Assembly (NCBI RefSeq): GCF_014805625.2
Contig: NW_023998415.1
Coordinates: 30,322,243 to 30,386,242 of the forward strand
Length of the DNA: 64,000 bases
Direction of reading: 5' to 3'
DNA from: Glossina fuscipes
Taxonomy: Eukaryota; Arthropoda; Insecta; Diptera; Glossinidae
The first letter of the stretch is position 1; each line of letters starts with the position of its first letter. The translations under genes were made by a program, and so were the position numbers. A model generated the notes under the pieces. That model was given only the letters and a program-made list of their open reading frames with translations, did no database searches and was not told the origin of the DNA. Below are positions 35,261 to 46,985 of this stretch, piece by piece.

Positions 35261-37016
35261 ATTATATATATAAGATTTTCATAATTTTATCTTTTGTAGT
35301 TTCTGAGTAACGAACGAAAAATACAATTTTTTTTTTTTTTTTTTTTTGCTCTCGAGTTGTTCTCTTGTTTACGTAGCACTGCACGCGTCTTCTTCTTCGT
35401 TGATTTGGCTCATTCTCAGTACCAACTTACATGAGGTAACTGCCAAAGTTTTTGCCGAATTTTTACGATCAAGAGAATGTTTAGGAAGACGGACAAGCGG
35501 ACCGACGAACATGTCTAAATTAGAATTTAGAATTTAATTCCAGTGTTGTAAACGTTTTGACAAAACGAATACAACCCATTCTTTTCCGATGCAACAATAA
35601 TAGGTGTAAAACAACATTAGTACAACAAAGTATTGCAATGTTGTTATTTTTTTTTTTTTTTTTTTTTGTGCTTTTCGAAAACATCATTTTGTATTGATTT
35701 TAATAAACTTCTTTAAACTATTTTGAAATCGCATTTCAAAATACAACAACAAATCAAATAAAACATCTGTCACTGAAGTTCAACATGTAACCTTATCCGG
35801 CATTGATTGATTTCATTTAAATAATGTCGAAAAAGTTCTTGTTGTTCTTCTAACTTTGTGTTTGTGTCATGTATAATTGAGTTGAATGAACATGAAATTT
35901 CCGGTTTTTCTATTTCTGGACTCTGTTTATATGTACCTCGAAATGATAACAATCTACTAAATTTATCCATCCATTTGTACGCGTAAATAAATATCGAAGA
36001 TATGACAAATTTTTGATCAATGTAAGATTTCAATTTCGATTTCGACTCTTAATTATATCGGTCTATCCAAACTGTTTTCTATAGCGTGTTAGCGAAACAC
36101 TTGTTCGTTTCAAAAATTAACCAATACCAACTTGATCCGTATTATGCATACAATTCTTGATTGATGGCGATGACGTTCAGTTTGAAAACGGCCATGAACC
36201 TCTTTCAACCGGAATTAATGGGAAATTGTAACTTATCATCGATTGCGGACATTATTTTAAAAGAATATATAGTCAGGTCGTTTAAAATATAATCGATTAC
36301 CTAAGTATCTCTTCAATAGACCAAAACGTTTCAGTTAGCCTTTATACAAAGTATATTTAACCGAACGTTGGACTAACAATTTCGAAGAAATATCTAAAAT
36401 ATCAGTGTAACGAAGCTCTGCTCGACCAATTAACATTTTCAATCCAAGGCGAAACTAAATTTTCTTTTCTTTTCTATGTGGAATGTTTTCTCGTCGGAAG
36501 TGCGTAAAGCGAAAGAAAAATGTTGCTTTAAAAATTTCTTTGAAAATTTTTTCTATTTTCTTTCTCTACATTGTACACATAATTTAATATTTACAACTCG
36601 TTAAACATAAAGTATAGAGAACAATGTCAAAATCAAAAAAACTAAAAACTGAGCAGTCAGCGAAGAGGGAAGAGCGATACGTAGTAAAACAATTAGTCAA
36701 CATAAATTATGCAGTTGGCATTCGGATTCACTTTCAGATTTTTAAGCAGTGAAGAAAGAAATTAAATAACGATTCTAACCTCATGCAGCATGAAAATTGA
36801 ATGCATTCATGCATACGAAAGCATTTTTTATGCTTACATTTCTTGTGAGAGATTACAAAATCATCTAAACCCAGTTTAGCTGGATGTTGGTTTGCCTATA
36901 AATACAACAACAAGTTTTTGCTTTTTAAATTCCATACAAAAATTTTGTCAAGCTTATGGCAAATTGAATTAAACTCACATTACTCTTTACCAAAATAGTT
37001 TATAAATTTATTAAGA

Positions 37017-37050
<34 letters not shown>

Positions 37051-37935
37051 CAAATATAGGTATATATGCATATAATGTTCGTAGTCCTAGAAATTGTCGT
37101 CTTATCATGGGAATGACAAGGAATATTGATAAAAAATACCTTTACCTTCCGCTTTGTAGTCTCCTTTTAGCTCGATGTAACTTCTCGAACGATAATTTCA
37201 TAGCTGATAGTGAACACCCCTGTTTATAGTAATATAGTAAGAGAATTTCAACTTCTCAAAATAGGCATTAAGTCCGAATGCTATCGTTTCATTGTTGGCG
37301 AAGCATATTTTTAGGTTTCGAAATGAAAAACAATAGGATAAGACTGGGCTATAGGGCGCGTGAGAAAGCAATTTGACTTTTATCTTTTTGGTTTGAAAAA
37401 GTCAACTGCGGCGTCCTTAGAATGCTGTTTTTCTTATGAACGTTATGAACGCGGCAATCATCTTACACACAACTGCCTTGTTTAGATATTTTCAATCATT
37501 ATGCGAAGTGGGGAATTTTCTGAAATGCCCACCCTTTCAATCGGCGCTCATTCAATACCATTTTCTGTGTTTTTCACACTATTCGTTAGGTGGTCAACTC
37601 ATCTGATCGATCACCAAAACATTTCTCTCATTTGAAAGTTATCACGTAATATCTTTTAATTACATAAGTGATGTGGGTAAAAACACGTTTACCCAGAGTG
37701 GAGTCGGATTACACTTTGAGATTGGTTCGACTGGGAAACTTTAATATGAAATAATTATAAAACGAAAGCAGCCGCAAAATGGCGTAATCTAATGGGCATC
37801 GAGACATTTGCTCGATGAATTTAAATTTGTTGTTTTCTTAAGACAGTTTCAAAAAATACAGAAAGTTTTTCATTAACTACTCTGCATACAAAATTAACAT
37901 TTGCAGCAGACCGCTGAGGGAAGTCACACAAAGAG
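35261..37935. other. Gene-free DNA with an R2 fragment and TA tracts
   Basis: A block at about 35480-35525 (gacggacaagcggaccgacg, then catgtctaaattagaattt) looks like the R2 or DINE core in reverse complement. T-runs lie at 35328 and 35650 and a (TA)n tract at 37019-37050. No gene found. Confidence 0.4.
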
Positions 37936-38113
37936 ATCAAGCGGCCGAGTAGGCAAGAGTCTCAACTAGCAACTCAATGGTCGTGGGTTCAAAACTCAAG
38001 TGCGGTAGAGTTTTTTAATAAAGCCGAAAACCTTAGATGCTAGTGCTTTCAGACTTTAGCCTTAGAATTTATTCTCTGGCTAAATTTATAATGATAATGA
38101 ATGATGATGATAA
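37936..38113 (+). mobile_element. SINE-like element, copy S2 (best-preserved tRNA-like head)
   Basis: The head ggccgagtaggcaagagtct fits a Pol III A box, and gtgggttcaaaactc 35-40 bp later fits a B box. Spacing and sequence recall a class II (Leu/Ser) tRNA. The body continues gcggtagagttttttaataa, ccttagatgctagtgctttc and gaatttattctctggc, and ends in an ATAATGATAATGATG tail. No coding capacity. The structure (tRNA head, unrelated body, short tandem tail) is that of a tRNA-derived SINE. Confidence 0.82.
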
Positions 38114-38220
38114 GGGAGAAGTATTTTGCTAGAACCGTCTTATGTCTGTTATATCTTCATCTATAAAAATCCATATATTAAGAAATCTGTTTATATATAT
38201 ATATGTATATATATATATAT

Positions 38221-38632
38221 TGTTACGAAAATCCCAAATCCAGTTAATTTCAGTTAAGTGATTTTCCCCAATAATAAATTCCCTAAAGAAGGAAAAACCA
38301 AATAAGCATTCGCAGGCGCCGATGAAAACGATTGGCGGAAAAGCAGACTGGGATTAAAAATAAACCACATGCTTGTAAAAATGTATATAAATAGAATACT
38401 TGTGAAAGGGAGAATTAGTCGGGCAAGAACATTTGAGCTGAGAGTACGGCCAAAATAAATTTTGAATAATCAATCCTACATGTAAGAAATATAATTGTAA
38501 ATAAATACTGCTACTGTTGTGAAAGACAAAGTAGTAAAAATAAAAGAACTTTGAAGTGTATATCTCTTGCATAAAAATATCCGCGATCCAGTGATACGGA
38601 CTGTATCCTAAGTGAAAGCGAATTTCATAACA
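38221..38632 (+). mobile_element. Solo LTR, copy LTR-B
   Basis: 412 bp that starts TGTTACGAAA and ends TTTCATAACA, giving the short inverted ends TGTTA/TAACA of an LTR. Inside are TATATAAATA (38385-38394) and AATAAA (38500-38505), in the right order for promoter and poly(A) signal. Both sides are a TA microsatellite, so any target duplication (atatat) cannot be told from the repeat. There is no primer-binding site or coding region beside it, so it is a solo LTR. The family (gypsy or BEL type) is not determined. Confidence 0.85.
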
Positions 38633-39741
38633 ATATATATATATTTATATATTTTATTACTTATTTTCCTCAAGATATCTTAAATATATATACTTTTGTG
38701 GCTTCATCTTCTGATGAAGAACATTTGTCCGATATTGGGGATAAGGGACTTGACAAATATGATTGATTTTCTAATAAATGATTTGCAAATGATAAAAACA
38801 CTTTCTGACGACTTAAGTGATGCTTTAATAAAATGAAATATTTTTTTCGATAAATGATGTCTTTCCTACCGAATTCTTGACCCTCACTAAACTATGCTCT
38901 TTTGAGCTGTTTTCCTAATTAAAAGGGCTAACCATCTCGAAAAACTTAAGATTATAAACTTTTTTAAGAAGTTAAAAAAACTTTTCAGTCTCCACTTAGT
39001 TTGCGACTGATTTTCGCAACTCCAGATCGTAAAATTGGATCCTAGTTTCTCGTAAATAGAAACCAACATACATACTCACGTATAGAAAATATCATGCGAA
39101 GACATTCGACTGCGACAACAACCGCGTCCATATCTGGTTCTTTATATCTGATTCACTTATTAAGATTCTTTCTCCTCATCATACTAAAGCATCTATCCAC
39201 AATTTCTTCAGTGATCTATCATATCTGAAGTGATTGAATTTCTTGTATTATCAAAACTGTTCAATTTATTTAGTCTATGTTTTAAGATAAAACATTTAAT
39301 TCAATTGACTGACATAAACTGATATATTTGGCAGATGGATATGAACTTTAAATTATCAAAACCGATATATATATATATTCGCTGTTAACGATAGCATTTG
39401 CGTGTCAGTTTATGATGTCCACAATATAGTTAGTTTTAGGCAGTTGTTTAATGAATTTTTTTCAAGCAAACTTGATGAGGTGGAAGAGAAGAAAAATGTA
39501 TCGTAAAACTGTAACTGTAAACTATATATAATGAATCAATTGAATTATGCCAACATAATATGTGTGCTCACGCACAATTATACAAATTGATATATTAGCT
39601 CACCTATTACGCACCTAATTCATAAGCGTGAGCAAACCAACTTAACCTAAAGTACTTAAAGAATTAAATGCAAAATTTTCACAAACGTAATAATATTATG
39701 AAAAGTTTATTAAACGACGAATATGAAGGACGAATTTTGAT
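38633..39741. other. Gene-free AT-rich DNA
   Basis: No gene, RNA or element recognised. Confidence 0.4.
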
Positions 39742-40540
39742 ACAACCAAAGGAAGCTGTAGAACTCCTTAAAGTATATATAATTCTGATTAGCATCAAGT
39801 TCAGAGTTGATTTAAGCATGTCCGTCTAGCCATCTGCTTGGTAGCTATCCTTTTGAGATTCAGCAAAAGCATTAGAACCTCTCGGTATTGAAAATGGGCC
39901 AAATCGGTTGAAGGACACGCCTACAGTACGAAGTAAACTGAGAATAATTTGTTTCTTAAAACAAATAGAAGTTTTCGCTCATTATTCATGAACTACAGTA
40001 CATAAATGTATAAAAATTTGAACATTCATTCTACGGACGATGCTATAATAATTGTGCAAAAATGGAAAAAATTAGCTGAGCCTGCTCATTATTATATAAT
40101 ACCGTATCAATATTTAATTTTCTTCTCGAAGCCGTTATAACGGTCAGAAGCATGCTTCATAAGCCCCATTAAGTATATACATTCTTGATCAGTTGTAAAT
40201 TCGTAACACTATTTTCTAAGCGTTTGCCCACTTAGGTATTATCTTTGTTGCACATCCTTCCGTTCGCAAGAATTAGAATATCCCCCACAAATTTGTAAAA
40301 GAATTTGAAAGGGATCCAAACTGATTAAAGGATAGCGCCCACAATGCCACACGAGCTAAGAACACCCTGGCTATTCGTGTTTTTTTTCTTCTCCTTATTC
40401 ATAAACTGAAATAGATATACGATATAAATTTCAACTTTTTCCACAGAAAATAAGTCAACTGCGCCCTTCCACAGCTCTAGAGTATGAAAATTTACTTTTT
40501 TCCTCTTTTTTTTTTTAGTTTTCTAAAGGATTCGTTCGCA
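39742..40540 (+). mobile_element. DINE-1-like element, copy D3, with two core units
   Basis: Unit 1: 'ccaaaggaagctgtagaa', 'agtatatataattctgat', 'ttaagcatgtccgtctag', 'attgaaaatgggccaaatcg', 'gaaggacacgcctaca', 'aaactgagaataa'. Unit 2 from about 40166: 'ccccattaagtatatacat', 'attcttgatcagttgtaaat', 'ttccgttcgcaagaa', 'attaaaggatagcgcccac'. The two-unit order equals that of D1 and D5. Confidence 0.75.
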
Positions 40541-40999
40541 ACCGAATATCATTGCCTTGCGATTTCTATTTATCAGTTATGCGCAAACTTATAGAATCTT
40601 TAAATTGATTAATGTCAGAGCAAAATGACATATGGTGAGATCTGCCGCATGTCTACAGAAACAATGAAATGCCTTTCTGCACATAATATACATACACATA
40701 TACTATATATTTTTTTTAAAGATAACAATAAACATTAAAATTCAATTAAATTAAAAACTTCAAAAAAAGTATAATTATATAAGTGTGTACGTCCGTTGTA
40801 TTAATAAAACAGCAAAACTAGCAACGCGGCAACCACATTAATAATATAAGTGAAGAAAAAAAAAACAAATAAAAAAATTGTATTCAGCTGTAACCGACTC
40901 TTTTACACCCAAAAGCTTTACATTAAAATGGGATAAAATAGGCAAAAAATATTGTATGAGTGAGTTAATCGATTTGGCCCTTTTTCAAAATCAATTCAC

Positions 41000-41190
41000 T
41001 TCCAACGGTTTCGCAAAATTTGAGGACAATAGCAATACTTTTCTTACCAGAAGAATGCTTACCGCAGAATTTTGACAAACAGACAGATAAACGAATAGTT
41101 GTAGGGGTGGACAGAAAGTGAGGCGGACGTGCGGACGGATATGCTTAGATCGATTCAGAATATGATAGAGGTGAAGAGTATATGAGATGT
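41000..41190 (-). repeat. Dispersed repeat R2, core fragment
   Basis: Contains ttgacaaacagacagataaa and ggcggacgtgcggacggata followed by ttagatcgattcagaata, the reversed R2 core. Edges are uncertain and it may be fused to the DINE-like fragment that follows. Confidence 0.5.
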
Positions 41191-41439
41191 CTGAAGCCTC
41201 TTTCTGGACGCTGTAAACGTTTCGCCAAAACACCGTCGTTGATTGGTATAACAAATAAGAAAATTATACTGAGATATGACCGAATTTCTTATACTCACCA
41301 TCAACCAATTCATTAACAAATTTCAGTATACTACAACTTTGAGTAAGCGTACGCATTTCCCACTATTACTCTAGGTTCATCTATAGAATACACTTTCGCC
41401 ATTTTATCGCCCATAGTTTATGAGCAACACATCTAGGAA

Positions 41440-41650
41440 AAAAAGGTAGATACGGCCTTTGGCCGATTTTGTCCTTTTTCAATGCTTAACTTTTGCAACC
41501 AGCAGAATATTTATCAAACAGACAAACAAACTTTCTTTAGTCCATCTAGAATTTGGTACTGATCAAGAGTATATTCACTTTATTGGGTCTCGTATGCTTC
41601 ATTCTGCATGTTGCAGAAATTTTAACAAAAGGAAAATACGAGCATTTTTC
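41440..41650 (-). mobile_element. DINE-1-like element, copy D6 (fragment, reverse orientation)
   Basis: gtccatctagaatttggtac, then tgatcaagagtatattcact, ttattgggtctcgtatgctt and 'attctgcatgttgcagaaat' are the reverse complement of the first blocks of the DINE-1-like element, in the correct order. It explains the accidental 122-codon open frame over this stretch. Confidence 0.65.
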
Positions 41651-42005
41651 GGTGACGTATATAGGAAAGGGAAAAATTCGTCTAGGCTGTCGGAGCTGTT
41701 TAATCACACAATGCATTGTATCGTAGTGTCATTATTAACCTTGTCCGAGTACATATTTATTATTGCGTTTGTGTTAGTATTTAGCAATTTACAGTTTTTC
41801 AATTTGAATGGAAAACAAAAGCAGTAGCAGCAATAGCAAAGTAGCTGAAAAGCGACAAGAATGTAATGCTGAAATGATTAAACGAATGGATGGATGTTAA
41901 TGGTGAAAAGGTCACATTATAATCTGATGTCTATCTGTCCACCTATCTTTTAATCTCTCTCCACGCCACTCTTCCACTTTCACTATCACCATCTTTTTCT
42001 TCATA

Positions 42006-42062
<57 letters not shown>

Positions 42063-42065
42063 ATC
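42006..42065. repeat. (CT)n microsatellite
   Basis: About 60 bp of CT with a few TTT interruptions. Confidence 0.95.
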
Positions 42066-42934
42066 TCTTTGCCACTCAACTCTGCTCTCTGTCTTTTTCT
42101 CTCTTGCTATGATTCTTGTTTAAATATCAGGTGGAATAAAGCTTATTTATATATATATATATATGTGTGTGTGTGTATATGTGTGGTAAAGCAGCCAAAT
42201 GGCATATGGCCCAACAAAATTGAAGAAACATCTGCATATTAATTGCTTTGTCGGTTGCATTAAAAAAATTCTGGCATTCTCGTCATTGTTTTGGAAAAAA
42301 AAAGGATTTTAAATTATAATGTTACTCACGGGAAATTAAGGCAGCAGCGTTGAAGTGCTATAGATTTATTAATATTTATGAAAGCTTTAATTCATTTACT
42401 TTGGAAAGTGTCCATTTCGTTCAATTTAATCATTGACGTCATAAATTTGTAGCGCTCAAAAGAAAAATTCAACAGTTTTTCTTACTTAATTAACTTCAAT
42501 AGAAATTAAATACGAATTCGTTTTTAAATCACAAAGATCCAGAAGAACGGACATAAAACCAAAAGAAAAAAAAAAAAGAGGCACTCATTAAAAAAGCATT
42601 ACATAGCTTTACGTGATTTGGCATCGTTTAAATTCGCGTGCGTGTGTGTACCTCTATGTTCTTTTAAATAATTACGTGCTTCACGTATGCTTTTCGAAAG
42701 GCATTTTTCATGTGAAAACATCATAAAATCCGGAGTCCTTCTTCAATGCTTATGTCGCGCATGTTTAGCTCTTTACAGGATTAGCTCCTTTGCTTTGTTA
42801 TGGTCGAGTATAGCAAGCATCGTTTTGCTTAACAGTTTCTCTATGGTTAACAATTCACGGCACAAGTATTTTAAGGAAATTTAAGAGGAATTTTTTTCTT
42901 TTTTTTTTTATGCTTATCGCTATAGAATGATGGG

Positions 42935-43400
42935 TATATTCGTTTTGTCAAAACATTTGCAACATCCAGGAGGAAACTGTAAGAGCTCCATAAAGTGTAT
43001 ATGTTCATGATCCTTATGAAATTCTAAACTGATTTAAGCATGTCCATCTGTCCGTCTGTCTGCGTAATGAATGCAAAAACGATGCTACCTAAGCTAAGAA
43101 AGTTCTTGTACGCATGTTAGTATTGAAAATGGGAGAAATTGGTCAAAGCACACGCCCACAATAAAATTGAAATTAGACGTATATTTGTCCAAACAAAAAT
43201 TTTTGGTTTTTTGCTCATTCCTTACAAACCACGAAAGATGAGAGATGAAGGACTGAAATTTTCTATAGTTACTTAATGTACAAATATGGAAAAAATCGGC
43301 CCCGCACACACAATTGTATATGACTAAATTTTTATTTTTTTTACTTCTCTACCTTTTCTGCTTCCTATTCATGAATGTATATTATCTCTCCAAAAAATAT
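42935..43400 (+). mobile_element. DINE-1-like element, copy D4 (5' end preserved, one unit)
   Basis: Starts gggtatattcgttttgtcaa, then 'acatttgcaacatccaggagg', 'ctccataaagtgtatatg', 'ttcatgatccttatgaaatt', 'catctgtccgtctgtctgc', 'agttcttgtacgcatgttag', 'attgaaaatgggagaaattg' and 'cacacgcccacaataaaat'. It ends near a T-rich stretch. The start agrees with the known beginning of Drosophila DINE-1 (from memory). Confidence 0.78.
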
Positions 43401-43739
43401 ATTTATTCTAAAATAGTTATGGTAGACCCCTGAAGGCCCCTTAACAGTACGACTTGCGGTGACAAAATTTTATTGTAGGAATCTCGATCATGAAGATGCT
43501 ATTCATTCAACGTGGTCAGACGTTAATCGGCTCTCATCGACATTTGACAATTGGCACGAATTAAGCATTTAAGAGGAATAAGTTTCGATGGCATATTTTA
43601 TTTCATGGAATCTCTGGCGGATGTATCTGGGCGCTGTGGGCAAATTTAACATACCATCGTGATTTAGAGAGAAGATTATACTCAAAACATCGCGGAGCTA
43701 TTCAGATGGCTGCCAAATGTGAATTACATCTAATTAGAC

Positions 43740-44040
43740 CTTACGTTATATCTGGTAAAACTGAAAGGAGATAATTTATTATGAGATACTGGCATTGCTT
43801 GCTATATGTGCTGTTAAAGCGAGCTATCGACTAGAGCTGGTCAACAAAAATTGTGTTGCACTTTGCCACGATAATGCTAGACTACAGAAACGTCTCTTTG
43901 ATGGACCGTCTTTAGATAAGATTTAAACAAATAAATTAACTCATTTGCTGAATCAAACCAAACATTTTCCGTGACACCGACATGCTTCTATAGACTATTT
44001 GTCGTAGGTCCAATAGCAATGCTTATTGGAAAGCTCATTC
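43740..44040 (+). mobile_element. Mariner-family transposase relic (relic C)
   Basis: At 43834-43900 one frame reads ELVNKNCVALCHDNARLQKR, equal in layout to the RPELVNR...HHDNARPH segment around the second catalytic Asp of mariner transposases; here the Asp is kept but Pro-His is lost. A further piece at 43990-44000 (DYLS) fits the position of the third catalytic Asp. The flanking frames are broken. It is separate from relic B and seems to belong to a different mariner subgroup. Confidence 0.6.
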
Positions 44041-44509
44041 ACAGTCACATTCGATCCAACTTATACTGAAAATTAAAATTGACCTCAGTCTAAAGGATTT
44101 AAAATCATTTTCATGTAATTGCCTCTTTTTTAAACATGCAAAAGTTTTTTTAAAAGGTTCGTGATTTCAAGTTAAAGTGACATCCGTGTCATATAAAATT
44201 GTTAATAATTACAACTTCAATAAAAAATTTACCATCATACCTCTTAATATCTAAGATAAAATATTTAAAATTGTCCATTATGAAAAATGTCGAAACCCAT
44301 ACATATAGACTTTTACGTAATATGCATGATGCATGCCATTAAAAAGGTTTTACCATTTAATAGCTTCTGACATTAATTAACTTTGCATTTTCTAAACATT
44401 TATCATATTTTCTTGTTTATTTATCTATCAGAGACACATGTTCTAAATTATTCTACTATTCTCTTATATGAATATATCAAGTTTGTGCGAATGTGTACAA
44501 CACGCAGAA

Positions 44510-45070
44510 GGACTTGAGACGGACGCATCTTTCATTATATCGATCGATATAGAAAGTGATTCTGTACTTTATTCTCAGTTTGTCTGTCCGTCCGTTCCTG
44601 TTGTATTCTTATGTTCAAACGACAGTTCCAAAATTTTTCAAATATTTTGATGAAATTTAGCGCATTGCCTTGTTTTGTCGAAAAGATGAGTGTTATTGAA
44701 ACTGGTCCGGATGAAAATACTTTGTCCACCAATCCTCATATAACGGCTTATCTTGTGAAGTCAATGTATTGATAATTATAACTTATTTAATGCTGGGCCT
44801 TGCCCTACTATAATGTTTTTACTTGTGTGAAATAAAGCACTAGCAGGCATGCGGACCGAATGACCGTAAAACATGAATGAGAATTAATCACATTTTGAAT
44901 GCGTTCCCATATAAAAATGTTCTCATTCCAAGAAGATCTTACATTTGATGCTCTACGATGAAAATTGGCTCAGAATAATGACTTGATTTATAAACTTTAC
45001 TACTTTGAAGTTTGATCACAATGGCCCAGTTATCGGACCCACTTCCATGCGTGAGAGTGGTTTCACTTGT
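44510..45070 (+). repeat. Dispersed repeat R2, long copy 2
   Basis: Partner of 6585-7060: 'aggacttgaga', 'tcgatcgatatagaaagtga', 'agtttgtctgtccgtccgt', 'gatgaaatttagcgcattg', 'accgtaaaacatgaatgaga', 'gcgttcccatataaaaatgt', 'gatgaaaattggctcagaat', 'tgatttataaactttactac', 'gaagtttgatcacaatg'. It has about 100 bp more in the middle than copy 1. No coding capacity. Confidence 0.65.
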
Positions 45071-45715
45071 TCTTAACTTAATACTTAATATTGTTGTAAA
45101 TGTTATTAAAATTTTGCCAGGCAAGGCAAGAGGAGAGAAATATAAAATCACATTACACGTATTTAACCAAATTCGTACACTTATGTTATAGCATTTATTA
45201 GTCGAAGTACTAGCGGCAATCAAAGCGTGAATTACAAAATCACTTAAACCACTTAAAAAAAAATCCAATATTTGAAGCGTTCATTTCGAAAGAATGGCAA
45301 ATCGATTTTTTTAACAAAATGAAGATAACGATTATTACCAACCGATAAAACCTAATAGCATCTTTTTGCCTGTAAATAATTCGGATTCTTTAATATTTGG
45401 GCCTTCATCGCCCATTTGAGCCATTAATGATATTGTAAATATGTTCATTAGAAGTTGACTTGATTGGCTGGATAGTGTTCACTCCAGTGCCATTTAAATT
45501 AATATCATTGATTACCAATTTCTTTTTTTGCCAGAATATTGTTAAAATATTGATTCGATATTGTTGAAATAATGATCGCGATTTTGGTATGGTAAAAATA
45601 CCCCGAAATTCATTAAACCAATCATTTGTACATTCTCCCCACGAATATCATAATACTTTTCTCAACTGAATAAATATTAGTTATATATAAAATTGAAGAG
45701 TATTTTATTTTTTTA

Positions 45716-45720
<5 letters not shown>

Positions 45721-45746
<26 letters not shown>
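45721..45746. repeat. 26-bp poly-A run
   Basis: One of the longest homopolymers of the window. No retroposon body was recognised upstream of it. Confidence 0.95.
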
Positions 45747-46229
45747 GACTAATACAACTCAAATATTAGCCCTCTTACTTAACGATTACAATAATTCATT
45801 AGTTTTGAAAATGCGACAAATCTTTTTGGTTATAAAAAAAACTTTGCTTTTTTTTTAGGCCTATTAGTCCATATTAAACTTACGTATCACGAAATATGAG
45901 AAACAGATCTATTAACGCTTGCCAACATTTTTAAAACTATGGAACTGCAAACCTTTAAATATCTCGCAATAACAAAAAAAAAAAAAAATTGACTTACGCC
46001 ATTCTCAAAATAAAGCGGTGGTTTATTTTATGACATACCGCAGAGCAAACAAGGCCCACACAATTGTTTCCGTTTACCATTCGTTGCATGCATTGCATTG
46101 AGTGTCAGTTAGGCGATATACGATTACTTGTATGCTCTAGATTTAAAATAGCTCCTCGGCACACCACCGCCACTACCATCAATGCAATAAATTGTTTTTT
46201 CGATTTTTTATACGTATCCTAGCATGTAG

Positions 46230-46985
46230 CATGAAGGGCATACTCATTTCGTCAAACCATTTGCAACGCCCGGAAGGAAGCTTGAAGGAAGCCTCAATAA
46301 ACTAGACAATCTCTTAAATAGTATCAAATTCTGAATTCTGTCCGTCTATCCGTCTGTCCGTCTGCATAAAGTCTGTTGTAAGCGTTCACCCGGCCGCGAA
46401 AAGGAAATGGAAGTTCTTGCACGCAATTTAGTATTGAAAATGGGCTAAATCCTTTGAAGGACCGGCCCAAATATCACGTAAACTATAATAAGATGACCTC
46501 TGTTTTCTAAAAGGAAAAAAAATTGGCTTTTTTTTTTGATCACTCACAAACTACAGCAGATAGATTAGCTGCGCTTGCCCAACATTATCGAAGCGTGTCA
46601 AAGCTTTTTCTTTTTTCTCAATTCCACTATAACGGCCAAAATCAAGCTTCTTTAAACCGCACAAAGAATATGCATTCGTGACCAGTGGCAAATTTGAAAT
46701 GTATATAAGTATATGTCCGTCTGCCCAACTCTATCTGCGGTAAACATTTTCCCGTCCACAATAATATCGCCTATAAATTTGCAAGAGCATTTCAAAATGA
46801 TCTAAACCATGAACTGTGAACGGCTTTGCTTTTCGCGATTTTCGCTTGTCACTCATACCCAACGCTATAAAGTATTTTTAAAGTAAAATTACTTTTCGTC
46901 CCTCCTTTTTTTCAATCTTGTTTAGGATAACGGTGATGGGTATAAAAGATTCGGTCTAAACCGAATTTAATTTTCTTACTTATTT
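46230..46985 (+). mobile_element. DINE-1-like element, copy D5 (near full length)
   Basis: This copy shows the whole layout. 5' end: gggcatactcatttcgtcaa, then 'catttgcaacgcccggaagg'. Unit 1: ctgtccgtctatccgtctgt, 'agttcttgcacgcaattt', 'attgaaaatgggctaaat', 'gaaggaccggcccaaatatc'. Unit 2 from about 46650: 'aatatgcattcgtgaccagt', 'atgtccgtctgcccaactc', 'tttcccgtccacaataatat', 'aaatttgcaagagcattt'. 3' end: gatgggtataaaagattcgg, with the hairpin ATTCGGT-ctaa-ACCGAAT, then ttttcttacttatt. The 3' hairpin is a feature of helitron-type elements, to which DINE-1 belongs, but the usual CTRR end is not clear here. No transposase. Confidence 0.8.

Noticed and set aside
37936..38013. The head of SINE copy S2 as a second functional tRNA gene
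   Set aside because: It has A- and B-box-like sequence but no pairing acceptor stem, so it is a SINE head and not a tRNA.
34812..38632. LTR-A and LTR-B as the two ends of one retrotransposon
   Set aside because: The LTRs are strongly diverged, no primer-binding site follows LTR-A, and no gag or pol sequence lies between them.
41459..41827. + strand open frame of 122 codons
   Set aside because: It begins inside a reversed DINE-1-like fragment and ends in simple sequence; the translation shows no domain.
42006..42065. Regular repeat that could be mistaken for an array
   Set aside because: It is a plain CT microsatellite. No CRISPR-like repeat-spacer pattern occurs anywhere, as expected for an animal genome.
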